Origin: Reclinomonas americana ATCC 50394
Taxonomy: Eukaryota > Jakobida > Jakobea > Jakobida
Reading direction: 5' to 3'
Assembly: GCA_048213135.1 (NCBI GenBank)
Contig: PS015406.1
Coordinates: 1-59,904, forward strand
DNA length: 59,904 bases
Under the pieces are notes generated by a model that was not told the DNA's origin, did not search any database, and was given only the letters and a program-made list of their open reading frames with translations. A program made the position numbers and the translations under genes. Of the stretch, positions 12,717 through 25,822 are shown one piece after another (within the stretch, counting starts at the first letter, position 1; every line of letters starts with the position of its first letter).

Positions 12717-14580
12717 AAAGAAGAGAAGTGAGAGGACAGGGAGGACAGCTGGTTTCTTGTACAATCAATTAATACACAGTATCGATATCTTCTTTTCTCT
12801 CTGTACCAGCACAATAAGACAGCAGGATGCAGCTGACATGAGAAGAGAGCAACGAGAAGACCAGTGTGTACAAGCACGGTGAATGCCCTCGCTGCGAGCT
12901 TCTCTCTCTTCTTTTCCCTCGCGCTGCGCTCACTTGCTCTCGTCACCCTCTCCTTCTCTTCTCTCCTTTCCATATCCAAGCAGGATGACTGCACTTGAGA
13001 GATAACTCTGCTTCTCTTTCTCTCTCTCTCCCCCTCTCATCGCCTTCTCCTTCTCTTCTCTCCCTTTTCCATATTGCTGCCTCGCAGCCATCCACGCGCG
13101 CGCAGACCGAGGACATTGTCGCACACAGACGCGCTTGAGACAATCGAGGATGGACGGGGAGGCATGTGGGCGGTTGAAGGGGAATGGAGAGGTGACACGG
13201 TGGCCAGCGCGCATGATTGCAAGGAGAAGAAGATACAAAGAGGACAGGGAGGACAGCTGGTTTCTCCCAAGTACATGATACCACAATATCGATATACCTC
13301 TGCTTTCTTTCCTCACTGTTTCTCTGTGCCTTCGCAATGAGATAGCAGGATGCAGCTGAATTGAGGAGAGAGCAACGAGAAGGCAAGCGTATACAAATAG
13401 GATGAATGCACTCGGGCTTCTCTCTCGATCGAGCTCTCGTTACCTTCTCCTTCGCTTCTCCCCTTTCCATATCCAAGCAGGATGATTGCACTCGGGAGAC
13501 AAATCTGCCTCTCTTTCTATCTTCTTCTCTTCCCCCTTTTCCATATTGCTGCCTCGCTGCCATCCACGCGTGCACAGAACGAGGACATTGTCGCACACAG
13601 ACACGCTTGAGACAGTCGAGAATGGACGGGAGGAGTGTGGGCGGTTGAAGGAGAATGGAGAGGTGACGCGGTGGCCAGCGCGCATGGTTGTAGTGAAGGG
13701 AGGACAAGGAGGACAGCTGGTTTCTCCCAAGTACTGATACACAATATCGATATACCTCTGCTTTCTTTCCTCACTGTTTCTCTGTGCCTCACAATGAGAC
13801 AGCAGGATGCAGCTGAAATGAGAAGAGAGCAACGAGAAGACAAGCGTATACAAACAGGACGAATGCACTCAGGCTTCCCTCCCTTTCTTTTCCCTCGAGC
13901 TCACTTGCTCTTGTACATGTCACCTTCTCCTTGTCTTCTCCCCCTTCCATATACCAGCAGGATGATTGCACTTGGGAGACAAATCTGCTTCTCTTTCTCT
14001 CTCTCTCTCTCTCCCTCTCATCGCCTTCTCCTTCTCTTCTCCCCCTTTCCATACTGCTGCCTCGCAGCCATCCACGCGCGCACAGACCGAGGACATTGTA
14101 GCACACAGACGCGCTTGAGACAGTCGAGAATGGACGGGGAGGCGTGCGGGCGGTTGAAGGAGAATGGAGAGGTGACGCGGTGGCCAGCGCGCATTCTGTT
14201 GCGAAGATACAAAGAGAGAGGACAGGGAGGACAGCTGGTTTCTTGCAAGAGTACAAAGCAATATCGATGTACCTCTCCTTTCTTCTCTGTGCCCCCACAA
14301 TGAGACAGCAGGTTGCAGCTGAATTGAGAAGAGAGCAATGAGAATACCAGCGTGTACAAGCACGATGAATGCCCTCGGGCTTCTCTCTCCCTTTCCTAAT
14401 TTCTTTTCCCTCGCGATCGAGCTCACTTGATCTCGTCACCTTCTCCTTCTCTTCTCCCCTTTCTATATACAAGCAGGATGACTGCACTTGTGAGACAACT
14501 CTGCTTCTCTCTTTCCCTCTTCTCCCTCTCATATTCCCCTTCTCATTTCTGTTTTCTCTCCCAGCAGTTCTCATTTACTC
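12571..14580. repeat. Four-copy tandem repeat, unit about 0.47-0.51 kb
   Basis: The marker ctgcctcgcagccatccacg recurs at 12571, 13077, 13549 (one change) and 14057, giving periods of 506, 472 and 508. Each unit contains the same 150-base GC-richer block, a segment with caatatcgatat, a segment with gagacagcaggatgcagctg, and a CT-rich stretch with ccatatccaagcaggatg. Copies are about 90% alike by eye. Copies 2-4 lack the hydrophobic coding stretch next to copy 1, and copy 3 has a frame-changing difference in the block. Confidence 0.9.
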
Positions 14581-14592
14581 GAGGCCTCCTCT

Positions 14593-15751
14593 NNNNNNNN
14601 NNNNNNNNNNNNGAGGATGGCGTGGTGTGTGTGTGGTCGACGGTGGAGGGGCTGGCCGGTGCGGAGGTGGAGGCGGCGCAGGCGGCGTTGCGGGCGGTGT
14701 GGGAGATGGAGGGGGGGAGGGAGGAGCGGTGCTTGGTGGAGATGGTGCTGCGGTGTTTTGTGGTGGAGGAGGCGGAGGTGGTGCGTTTTCGGATAGGGNN
14801 NNNNNNNNNNNNNNNNNNGCCGCCACTCGCCACATGCCGCCCATCCGGCGACACCGCCACCGCCCACAACGGACCCGCCGCACCCTCCAACCGCCACTTC
14901 TCCTCCACCCCGCTCTCCACCGAGAACACGCGCACAAACTCATCACCGCCGCCCGCAAACGCCACATGCCGCCCATCCGACGCCATCGCACAGCACGTGA
15001 ACCCGCCAAAGTCTCCCCGCGCGCACAACACCTCGCGCCCACTCGCCACTGCCCACACGCGCACCGTGCCGTCATCACTGCCGCTGACCACACGCTCGCC
15101 ATCGGGCGTGATTGCCACCGCATACACAGCCTGCATGTGTCCCTCCAGTCGTCGCACCTCCTCCCCACTCTCCACGGCCCACACTCGCACCGTCCAATCC
15201 CCACTGCCAGTGACCACCAGCCGCCCGTCGACAGAGACCGCCACGGACCACACAGTCGCCGTGTGACCGCGCATTCGACGCACCTCCTTCCCCGTCTCCA
15301 GTGACCACACCAACACCGACTTGTCATCGTGTCGACTCAAGCTGACCACCAAATCGCCGCCGGCAATCACGGCCAGTGACCATACCTCGCCAATGTTGCC
15401 TTTTACAATGCGCTCCTCGTGACCTGTGGCCAGTGACCATAGGCGCAGTACGCCGTCCATGTTCCCGCTGAGGATGTGCTGCGCGTCGGCGGTGAGAGCG
15501 AGTGCGGTGATGGAGCTGAGGTCGGCGTCGAGCATGGTGTGCTCTTGCTGCTGCTGCTGGTGTCGTCGTGTGGTGAGGTTCCATGTGCGTATGGAACCGT
15601 CGTGGCTGCCGCTGATGAGGTGGGTGCTGGAGGGGGTGAAGGCGAGGGAGGAGATGGCGGAGGTGTGGCCGTGGAGGTGGTGGTGGAGGAGGAAGGGCAT
15701 TCGAGGAGGGTGACGCAATCTCCGGATGTTGACGATGAAAAGCTCCGCCAT
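14593..15751 (-). CDS. Seven-bladed WD40 protein; C-terminal piece lies in an inverted contig
   Basis: A single exon starts at the ATG at 15751 and encodes MAELFIVNIRRLRHPPRMPF, then blades with ends such as HDGSIRTWNL, MDGVLRLWSL, DDKSVLVWSL, GDWTVRVWAV, DDGTVRVWAV and DEFVRVFSV. It reaches PDGRHVASGG at 14819, beside a 20-N gap (14799-14818). The expected continuation, EDGVVCVWSTVEGL to MVLRCFVVEEAEVVRFR, is encoded on the opposite strand at 14613-14798, between two 20-N gaps. Flipping that 186-base contig completes blade seven and the family C-terminal tail. WD40 propellers are scaffolds; no catalytic domain is present. The paralogue at 26208-27284 has the same layout, including a short MPF/MTF start. 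MPFLLHHH (about 15697) is an alternative start. Confidence 0.85.
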
Positions 15752-15974
15752 TGTTGCTCTCTCTCTCTTCTCTCTCTCTTCTTTCTCTTCTCTCTCTCTC
15801 TCTCTCTCTCTCTTCTCTTCTTTTTTTTTTGTTTCTCTCTCTCTCTCTCACACACACGCACACACACACACTCGTGAAACCGAATTCGCGAATTCGAACA
15901 GATCAGATTTCGCGATCGAATTCCTCTGCAGCTGCCATGGCTGCGCATATTATCTCTCTGACACCCCCCCCCCC

Positions 15975-16005
<31 letters not shown>

Positions 16006-17643
16006 TGGACTCACGTCCGAATGCGCATGTAGCAATGGGGCCGGCACCGAAAACAAACAGCGCGCGCGGCAGCGGCAACTGCGATCAACTACCCAAGGAA
16101 AGAAAGTGAAAAACGAGAGGAGTGTGATATACGATCGTATTTTCACTTTATGAAACCATGATATATATTCCACAGCTGTGGATTATCGTTTGCCATTTTC
16201 GGAGTATTGATGTGCCACGTCAGTTGCGCGGACAGCGCTCACCTCTTGGGCGACGCTGCAGACAGGAAACGGTGTTCGGGGGGCATGTACCCGTCGATCG
16301 CTATGGCGGAAGCGAAGGCGGGAGTGCTGACGAATCCAAATTCAAGGGTTCGATATCTGGAAGCGAAAATTTAAATCAAGCGCACACAACTTCCACTGGT
16401 GCACGCACAGAAAGAGCAACTGCACTGTGGAGAGTGTGAGTAGACGCTTCTGCCTAAACAGCGCATGTCGCGCAGTGACCACTTTGAGTGGCATCATGGC
16501 GTTCGATATTAGCCTTTTCGGGCGATGCACATGCGAGAACTCGGAGTCGCCACCCAAACGCTTTGTTTCGCTGCGGTTTCTCTGTGCACACAGCACCTCT
16601 CGCTGCAATGTGCTGCCGCGAGAGCAAACACAAAGCGGGAGAGGTGGCATCTCGCAGTGCAGTCAAAGAAAGTTCTGTTTTCCGCGAAAAATTGCAGCGA
16701 GCTGGAGCAGTTTATTTTTTTTGTGCTCTTTCTCGCGGTGAGTTCACCATGGCCATGTGGCACACACTGTGGCTGTGAGAGACGTGCATGTATCCGCACT
16801 TATCGTGCAAGTCATCCCTCTCGAAAGTGCACGCGCAGAAGCAGCGAGAGTTTTATGCATTCACTGCTGCTTCGATATCTCCTCGATCTGATACACTCTA
16901 GTGGAGTTGCAAGTGATCTCTCCTTCTGCTCCGTGCTCTGTAGCCAGGCAGTGTGCTCCATAGTCGTTGTGCAGACCCTCATCCCTTTGACACCCTCGGA
17001 ATCCACGATCGCGACTCTTTTCTTTCTTCCGCTTGCTCTAGATCTGTTTTTTCCGTCGGGGGTTTCTTGTGAGAGCATCCCTTTTTTGCGCACCTGTTGC
17101 ACGGCACTCAGCGAGAGGCTCACACACTGTCGCCACACGGGGGCGTTCATTTTCACATTTGTGTCTGTTTTCACGTCCGTTTTCCGAAAGCGGCATACGC
17201 GTTCGTCAGTTTGTGGGTGTCACACTCACTCACACGTGGTTGAGCGCTGTCACTATTGAGTGCACATGCGTGTGCATGAGTGCGTGTGCAGTGTGCGCAT
17301 ATATGGCTATATATATGCGAGCGAGTGCACATGCGCACAAGCGAATCTGACCGTGGTGCATGGCCGCCCATGTCTTCCACACCACTTACACACGCACTCA
17401 CTAGAGTTCGCCAGACTCACTTAGTCACCACATGCATCTTTGTGTCTGCCACAAGAGTGTTGTCCGCTCATGATCTCAGCTAAAAAATGTGTAACATGTA
17501 CACGTCGGGTCGCATGCGCGTGCATGTATCTTCAAGCAGCTGACAGAGTGGCAGCAGTGCTGGTGCTTTCTCTCCATCTACCTTTCTCCCTCTCTGAATT
17601 ATTATCAGTCGCTCACCTCTCGTGCTCCTTCTTTCCATAGATC
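15752..17643. promoter_or_regulatory. 1.9-kb divergent intergenic region (WD40 / FN3 surface gene) with palindromes
   Basis: The start region of the WD40 gene has (TC)n, (CA)n and a (C)n(GT)n tract. A perfect 16-base palindrome, cgaattcgcgaattcg, lies at 15881-15896, about 130 bp upstream of the WD40 ATG. Another, ccacagctgtgg (E-box core CAGCTG), lies at 16170-16181. An AT-rich element atatatggctatatatatg lies near 17300, about 340 bp before the FN3 gene ATG. Open frames of up to about 240 codons occur at 16525-17259, but they lack any recognisable domain or splice pattern and I do not call them genes. Confidence 0.45.
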
Positions 17644-17792
17644 ATGCGTTGCCTCCTCTCCATCGTGTGCCTCGTGCTCCTCGGCGCAGTCCTCTTGGTT
17701 GGTGAGTTTGCGCGTTTTGTGTCGCACACACTCTCATTCTCCTCTTGCGTGTGTGTCTTCGTGTGCGTGTACGTCTTTTCACGTTCCCTTGC

Positions 17793-17869
<77 letters not shown>

Positions 17870-20800
17870 CGCGTGTGTGCGCCTGCATGTCGACTGCGGT
17901 TGTTGCAGTGCTCGCCTGCATAAACTAACTGTCCTCTCACACTCCCGTTTCATTTCCCACAACGACGATGCGCAGACGCCCAGACCAACGCTTTTGCTCC
18001 TGGAAGCTCAGCAGCACCAGAGCAGTTCCAGATCATCAAGGCCGTGGGCGAGGATGGTGCGTTCATTTGCAGTTTCTTCTCCCTCTTTCTCTCTCTCACT
18101 CTCTGTCTCTCTGCCTGTGTCTGTCTCCTTGTCTATCTCTCTCTCACACGCACTTGCAAGTGCGTCCCTCTCCCACGCTCTCTGTTTCTGCTCCTTGTGC
18201 ATCTCTCTTGTGGGTGCATTCACTCTCCCCTTTCTCTCTCCGTTTCTCTCACTCTCTCCTCCTCTCCCTCTCCTTTGGCAGACCTCGACACCTCCTCCCC
18301 AACCGGCTCGCAGTCGGCCATCTGGGTCAACTGGACGACCCCCATCAACCAGGGCAACGCACCGCCGTCTGAGTTCGGTGTCGACGTGGCAAGCGCTGGT
18401 GGCACCACCAAGTGCACTGTTGCGTCTTTCCCTCCCCTCTTCCTCTCCCTTTCCTCTACTCACCCTCTCCTCTTTCCTCCACCAACAGTGCTCCTCGGCC
18501 AACGCCATTGTTACCAACGGCGGACCTGCCACTGGCGGCGCTGGCTGCTACGGCATGATTCTGCGTTACTTTGACCAGAACATCCAGGAGGGCGTGCAGT
18601 ACACCATCGCTGTTGCGTCCCCTCCCCTCCTCCCTCTCTCTTCCCTCCTCTTCCTCCCACTCATCTCATCTCTTTCCCAACACGCACAGGCCTATGCAGT
18701 CAACGCATACGGTGAGGGCGTCCGCACCTCGACGCAGGCCGTGACGGTGCCGCTCGCTGGCACTCCGCGCCAGCCTACCAACCTGGCCATCAGCTACACG
18801 TCGGCCACCTCGTTTGTGCTGTCGTTCTACCCGCCGATCAAGCTCGGCCAGACTGGCGCCACGGGCTCCGGCAACGTCGGAAACTTCAACCAACTGCAGA
18901 CACCCTACTTCGAGGTGCAGATCCGCAGCTCCACGGACACGTCGCTGACCTCTTGGACTCATGTGACCTTTTACTCGGAGACCACTGTCGGCAACAACGC
19001 GAATGCGGCCATCAACCCGTTCGCCAACACATACAACGTGCCTTTCTCTCAGCAGTCGTGCGTGGTGTCTGGCACTGGTGCCACCGCCTCGTCCAGCCTG
19101 CTGCAGCCGAGCACTGGCTACGTGGTGCGCGTGCGCGCCGTGGGCCAGTGGGGTTTTGGCCTGTGGAGCACTGTTGCGTCTTGTGCCTTTGTGTGATGTT
19201 GTAGTGTGTGAAGCAGCTTGGCTCAGCTCTCTTTCTCTTCCTCGCAGACCGTCTCGGTGACCACGCAGGACGGCAAGCAATCTCCGGGCCAGGTCGGTCA
19301 GCCGACTGTTGTGGCTGCGGCCTCGGCTGGCGGCCTCATTTCGTGGACCACTCCTCAGCTGACTGGCGGTGCCATAACCGGCTGGAAGGTGGAGGCCGCG
19401 GCCGCGGCCAGCGGCGGCACTTCGCTCTACAACGCCTTCTCGACACCCACGGGCACGCCGGTGACCGACACCGCCTTTGGCCGTGTGTCTGGTGGCCACG
19501 TCTTGATCTCGGCGCTGCCGACGACCCAGAACGGTGGCGCCATCACCACGTACCGCGTCCGTGTGCTCGCTCAGAACGCCAACGGCGACGGCACTGCCGC
19601 GCTCGACACTGCCTCGCAGCAGACTCTCACCCTCACCACTGCTGCCAACCCGACTATTAATGCCACGGTTTTGGTGGCTTGCTGGTCAGTGACTGGCAGC
19701 ACTACCACCAACTGTCTGGCCAACACGACTGCTGCCACGCGCATCGGCGACGGTGGCTTTGGTGCGACTCCGTACACTTTCGGCGCCAATAATGTCACCG
19801 GTGCCACCGGCATCGTGTCGATGGGCGCGAGCGACCTCACTGGCACCGTAACCTTCAGTGCCACCGCGGCCGGTACGGTGAACCTTGTGGTGACGAACAC
19901 TACTGGTGGAACAGCTAGCTCCGGTATCACGTTCGTCGCTTCTGTTGGTGTGACTGCGCCGACCAATGCCGTCTGGTACAACCGCTCTGGCACTGCCGTC
20001 ACCACCAGTGCCGCCTTTGTTTCCATCGGCAACAACTTTGTGGTGCTGAATGTCGGCTCGCCGACTCAGCGTGGTGTGGTGGCGACTGACGCCACTGGCG
20101 CTGGTACGGTTGGGGGTGTCAGTGCCATTGGCTTTGTCGCAGGCACTACTGCCGGCAACAATGGTGCGACTGCCACCGACTTTGCTTTCCTTGATGGCAC
20201 CACCTCGACGACTGCCCTGACTGCTTCCAAGTTTGTGGTGGCCATCCGCGGCACAACTCCAGCCAACAATACCACCTTTGGCGTCAACTACACGCTGATC
20301 AGTGGCGGCACCGCTGCGCCGTTGTACTGCTGCTCGAACAATGCCACTCAGTCCAATGCCGCTGCTGGTGGCGTTCTCACGTTCACAAAGACGGCTGGCT
20401 CTGGGTACCGCAAGGAATACACCAACTGCAGTATTTTTAAAATTTTGGGAACCGGAACAGGTGGTGGTACTCTCAAAGTGGACCTGATTGTTGAGGCCGA
20501 TGGCACCATCAGTTCGCTTTCACTCGGCGCTCACGTTGGCACGGATTATGTCCCCGGTGCCCAATTCCAGGTCCCAGATCCTACCGGTTCGAATTGCTCG
20601 AGCGGTGGTGTTGACCTTCCGGACCCTGGCGCTAAAAACAGGATCACTGTTACTGTCCAATCTGTTCACCCTGTTATTGGCTATATCACTGGCGTGACGG
20701 GAACGACCGGTGGTTCTGGTTATGGCGTCTCGGCAACGTACACCGCCTCCGCTACCACTACTGGTGGCGGCGGCACTGCCGCGACCGTGAACCTCACTGT

Positions 20801-23800
20801 TGATGAAACTGGTGTTGCGACGGCTGTCATCAACGCACCAGGCACTGGCTACGCTGTCAATGATACGATCACCGTCACAACTCCTGCTGGTCTCAATGCT
20901 GGCGGTGATAACTTCGCTGCGTACGCCGCTACTGTCAATACCGTCACCGCTGGTGCCGTCGCCTCTGGCGCCGGCAGCAACGTTGGTGTCCTCACTGCCG
21001 CCAACTCGATCAGCGTCATCGACATCACCGACACCTCGCTGACGTTTGTCATCAACATGACCGGCGGCGCTTCGCAGTACGTTGCCAACCAGGCCAACGT
21101 GACTACCATGAACGCGGCTGCCAGCGCCTACGCGTTCACTGCCACTGGCACTGCCAACGTGCGCGGCGTCGCGGTCGCGTCGGGTCTCACCTCCACGGCC
21201 AACGGCAACCAGCCTGCCAATGGCCACCTCAATGGCTGGCAGGTCACCCTCTCTGGCCTCCTCCCCGGCCGCCAGTACTTCCCGCAAGTCTCCTTCTCCG
21301 TCACGAATGGTGGCAGCACCAACTCTTCCGCCGCCGCCTCCCCGACATCTGGCGGCTCTGATTTCTGGACTGCCACCAGTTGCGCACCGTCCTCTCTCTC
21401 TCTCTCACGCCAATGGTAATCACACTCTCTCTTTGCCTTGCCTCTCTTCCGAACAGCCCGCCCTCCGGCTGCCACCGCCGCCTCGAACGCCATCTACTAC
21501 ATCGGCAGCACGCAGGCCACCGTCTGGCTGCAGCTGCCGACTGACCTTGTCGGCCAGGGCGCCCTCTCGTCGCAGACCCCCAGCAACACGGCTCTCACTT
21601 TCAAGGACATCAACACTTCGCTGACTGTGCAGCAGACGAACAACCTCGCCATGGGCGCTACTGCTTATCGCGCGTTCGGTGTTGGTGACACGGGACCCAG
21701 CGGTAGCATAACAGCCACCGACGCGTCGTCTGGCACGTGGCGTGGTTACACGATTGGCACGCTCGCCGCCGCTGACGCCGCCACTGGCCAGGGCTTCACC
21801 ATCAACGTGTGGACCGAGTCACAGGTGAACCGTTCGGCCACAGCCTGGAGCGGCACTCTGACCACCAGCGGCTCGGATGCCACCAAGGTGTCAACTGCGG
21901 CCCCGACGCTGTCGTCCAACCTCCGCTACATTACGTCGACGTCGGCGTGGGTGGAGTGGGAGGGTGTGGCGGCCAATGTGGGCGTGATTGGCGGCGCTCC
22001 GTCGTGGTATGTCAAGTCGGACTGCGGCAGCGGTGCGGTGACAGTGGCCACCACCATTGGCAATCTGACCGATTTCGGGATTCCCGCCGGCAGCGCTGGC
22101 ACGTCGCGCAACCGTGTGCTCGTCAAGGTCACTGGCCTGACTGGCACCAGCTGCGCCATCTCGACGGCCTACAATAACGGCACCGCGGCTCCGTCAGCCA
22201 ACGGTGCCAACCTGACCTTCTCGACTGCCGTGACGGTGACTCTGGCGTCCGGTGCGCCGGCCACGCCGACTGGCTACACTGTGGCCCCGTACACTGGCTC
22301 CGTGGACCAGGTCACTTCGACATCGTTTGTCGTCGCCTTCAACTACCCGGCCACCTTTGGCACTGGCGACACTGGCGCTGCGCCGACCGCCGCCTACACG
22401 GTGACCAACGCCAGCACTGACCAGCCTGCCATCACCACCGGCGCGACTGGCGCTGGCACCATCGCCACCTCGTTCTACGGCCTGTTCTCGTACACCTCTG
22501 GCTTCTACCAGCAGATCTCCGGCTTCACTGTGAGCGGCACCGCCAGCAACTTTGTGGCTGCCACGCAGTACACGACCAAGATCCGCGTCACTGTGAACAA
22601 CAACACCTCTGCGTCGGCGGCCGGCTCCATCCAGGCCACCACCGACAACAACGGCTCCGTGCCGGCTGCGCCCACTGGTGTGGCGTACTCGCGCCTGTTT
22701 TCGACTGGCGTGCGCCTCAACTTCTCGACCCCGATCAGCGTCGGTGGCTCCAACACCGCCACCTCGAGCGCCACGCAGAGCAACCTGACGACCCCGATCC
22801 CAAACGTGAGCGCCTACCGTGTGATTTACTACACTACCAGCGCCTCGTCGGTGACTGCGGCCACTGCAGGCTCTGCTGTCGCCATTGACACCAGCTCCAT
22901 GCCGGCCACCAACGGCAGCGGTGCTGCGGCGTCATGGAACAACAACCTGTCGACCTACTACATTGACGTGACTGGCCTGCCGGCTGGCACCTCGGTCAAC
23001 CTGCAGATCTGCGCCAGCAACCAATTCTCGATTGCCTTCCCGACGTCGCCCTTCAACCCGGCTGGCACCACCGCCAACCCGGTGACGTGCGTGTTCAGCA
23101 CTGCCATCAACTTCACCACTCCGGCTGCCACCGGTGTCGTGCCGAACCCGCCGACCAACCTGGTCGTGACGCAGTACGGCCTCACCAACATCTTCCTGCA
23201 GTGGACGATTCCGCAGAACTTTGGCTCCAACGCCGTGACAGTGTTCACGATCTTCCGCGGCCAGGGCAGCGCGACTCCGGTGTCTGTGGGCACGGTGACC
23301 CTGCCGGCTGGCTGGGCGACCACCGCCGCTTACACTGCCGACACGACGCTGACGGCCAACACGTCGTACACGTACCAGGTGTACGCCACTGCCACGTCAA
23401 CCAACTCGGCCACGGCTGCTGGCCCGCTGACTCAGACCACTCACAACATCAGTTGCGTGGAGGGAGAAAGGAGGGAAAGGAAGGGAGAGAAAGAGAAAGA
23501 GGGTACACATGCATCTACACACAGAAGATACACACAGAAGAAAGTTGCAGAGGACAACTCTCCAGCCTCGGTTGTGAGTGCCAGTCTTTTCCTTCTCTCT
23601 CTGATTAGAGACAGGGACCCTTCTACTTCTTTTGACTATCAGGATCTCATCCACCACGGCTCCCTTCTCCTTACCACACAGACGACGTGCCGATTGCCCC
23701 GGCCGCCCCAACGCTGACTGGCGGTGTGGCCAACTCGGAGGGTGGCTCGACTGGCGGTGTGGGCTTCTCTGGCAACTTCTACCAGGACACCCTCACCAAC

Positions 23801-25822
23801 ATCTCGTGGGCGTCGCCGATTGGCATTGGTGGCACCTCGATCAACGGCTACGTTGTGACGCAGAACACCAGCAACTGCAACCGCACGTACACGTGGACGA
23901 CCACGACCAACAACTTCAACTTCCCGACCATTCCGGGCAAGTCGTACACCTACGCCGTGCAGGCCACCAACACCCGCTCGGACTCCGGTGTGACCTCGAC
24001 GCAGAACGGTGCTCAGTCGGGCACTCTGTCGCAGATTGCCAACTCGATTGTGCGTCCATACCCGCTGCCGGCTCTGACCACTGGCGGCTCGGCTGGCACG
24101 ACTGGCTCCGGCTACGCCACCTTTACGCTGTCGACCCCGTCGACTGTGTCGGGCACGCAGTACTCGCTGGCCACCTCGGACGGCTTTGCGAACTTTGTCG
24201 GCGTGCAGGTGCTGGTGCAGAAGCTGGTCAACGTCACTTCGACCACTTTTGTGCCGGACTCGTTTGTGACTCAGTTCACTGGCTCATTCGGCTCGACCAC
24301 CACGACGCTGCTGGTGAACAGCCTGACCTCCAACACCAAGTACCGCATTGGCGTAGCGTCGTTCAACGGCTACCAGACTGCCTCATCTGCATCGGTGCTG
24401 ACCATCACCACTGCTGCTTCGGCTGTGCTTCCTGGCGGCATCACGTCGCTGTCTTCGAACCTTCTGCTCAAGCGTTCGACCTCGATCTGGCTCAGCTGGG
24501 GACAGCCGCAGGAGACTGGCGGCCAGGGCTTCGTGAACCAGTGGCAGGTGTCGTGGCGCGCGGCTACGGCCAGCACGCTGACCCAGAACACCACCTCGGT
24601 GCAGCAGGCTGTGATCCGCGGCCTCACTGACGCCACCAACTACTTTATCGATGTGCGTGGCATCAACGGGATTGGCGTGTCGACCACGCAGGCCACCTTC
24701 GGCGACGGCATCCTCGGCAACGGCCTCAACAACAACGTGCTGACGGGTCAGGTGCCGAACGACCAGACCAACTTTGCGGTGACCAGCAACACTGGCACGG
24801 CGATTGCGTTCACGTGGACGACCGCCACTGGTGCGTCGACTACCATATCTGGCCAGACTCTGACTGGTGTGTCGGGCACGACTGCGTCGAACCCGGCGGT
24901 GGCGGTGGGTGCCACCGACACCACGGCGTCGGTGACGGTGGTGAACGGCAACTTTTACCGCTTCTTCCTCAACGCGACCAACTCGATTGGCACGGGCAAC
25001 AACTCGCTGTCGATCTACATCCAGGCGTCGCCGGTGACCACAACTGGCATTGTGCCGGCTGCTGGCACTCCGTCAGTGGACTTCTACGCCGCCAACGAGT
25101 ACCGCGTGTCGTGGACTGCGGTGGGCTCGGGCACGACTGCGGCCACCACCTACTACCTGGTGTACTGGCAGTGGACGACCCGCTTCCTGGCGTCGACTGG
25201 CAACCCGGCGGCCGCTGACGGCCTGGGCCTGAACACTGCTGTGCTCGGCAGCGGCACCAACCCGGCCATTGCCGGCACTTGCGTGCAGCTGTTCCAGACG
25301 ATCAAGCCGTCGTCGCTCTACCGCATGGTGCTGATCGGCGGCAACACCGTCGGCCTCGGCCAGGGCTCGCAGAGCACCACCAACAACAACATTGGCACGC
25401 CGACGCAGGGCACTCGGACCCAGACGGGCCAGGCTGCCGCACCGGCCGCCCCGACTCACGGCCTCCGGACGGACACCTCGATCACCATCAACTTTTCGAC
25501 CCCGGCGTACACTGGTCTCGGCCTGATCACCAGCTACCGGATTCAGATATTCCCGGAGAACGGCGGCAACGTGATTGTTGGCTACAGGAACGCCGCCGAG
25601 TCCACGTCGTCGTCGCGCGCCAACTACACGTACACTCAGTCGAATCTGCAACCTCATACACCGTACGTCGTGAACGTGCGTGCTGTCAACTCGTATGGCC
25701 AGTCGATCCCGTCGGCCAACGTGCGTTTGGTGACGACTGGTGGTGCCGGTTTCGCGGCGTCGTCGTCGCTGTGGACGGTGGTGTTGGCGGCCATTGGCGC
25801 GCTGCTGGTGTTTGCCTTCTGA
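17644..25822 (+). CDS. Large secreted/GPI-anchored-looking surface protein with fibronectin III-like repeats
   Basis: Eight exons join in frame: 17644-17701, 17976-18056, 18282-18418, 18489-18611, 18690-19172, 19248-21378, 21457-23451 and 23682-25822, giving 2,382 residues. The N-terminus MRCLLSIVCLVLLGAVLLV is a signal peptide with a cleavage-like VDA. The body is Ser/Thr/Gly/Ala-rich with many FN3-like units (for example VTWxxP, YxVxVxAxNxxG patterns such as AYAVNAYGEGVRTSTQ). Around 20,380-20,960 a different module has GSGY/GTGY repeats (TGGSGYGVSATYT, APGTGYAVNDTITVT). The C-terminus (GGAGFAASSSLWTVVLAAIG plus a hydrophobic tail ending in Phe) fits a GPI-attachment signal or a tail anchor without cytoplasmic residues. 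It is a likely adhesion or cell-coat protein. Five of the seven introns begin GTTGCG. The high Thr/Ser content suggests O-glycosylation, compatible with the nearby fucosyltransferase-like gene, but that link is speculative. Confidence 0.85.

Noticed and set aside
16525-17259. A 244-codon Cys-rich open frame between the WD40 and FN3 genes
   Set aside because: No recognisable domain, no splice-supported extension, uneven composition. It lies in a divergent promoter region.
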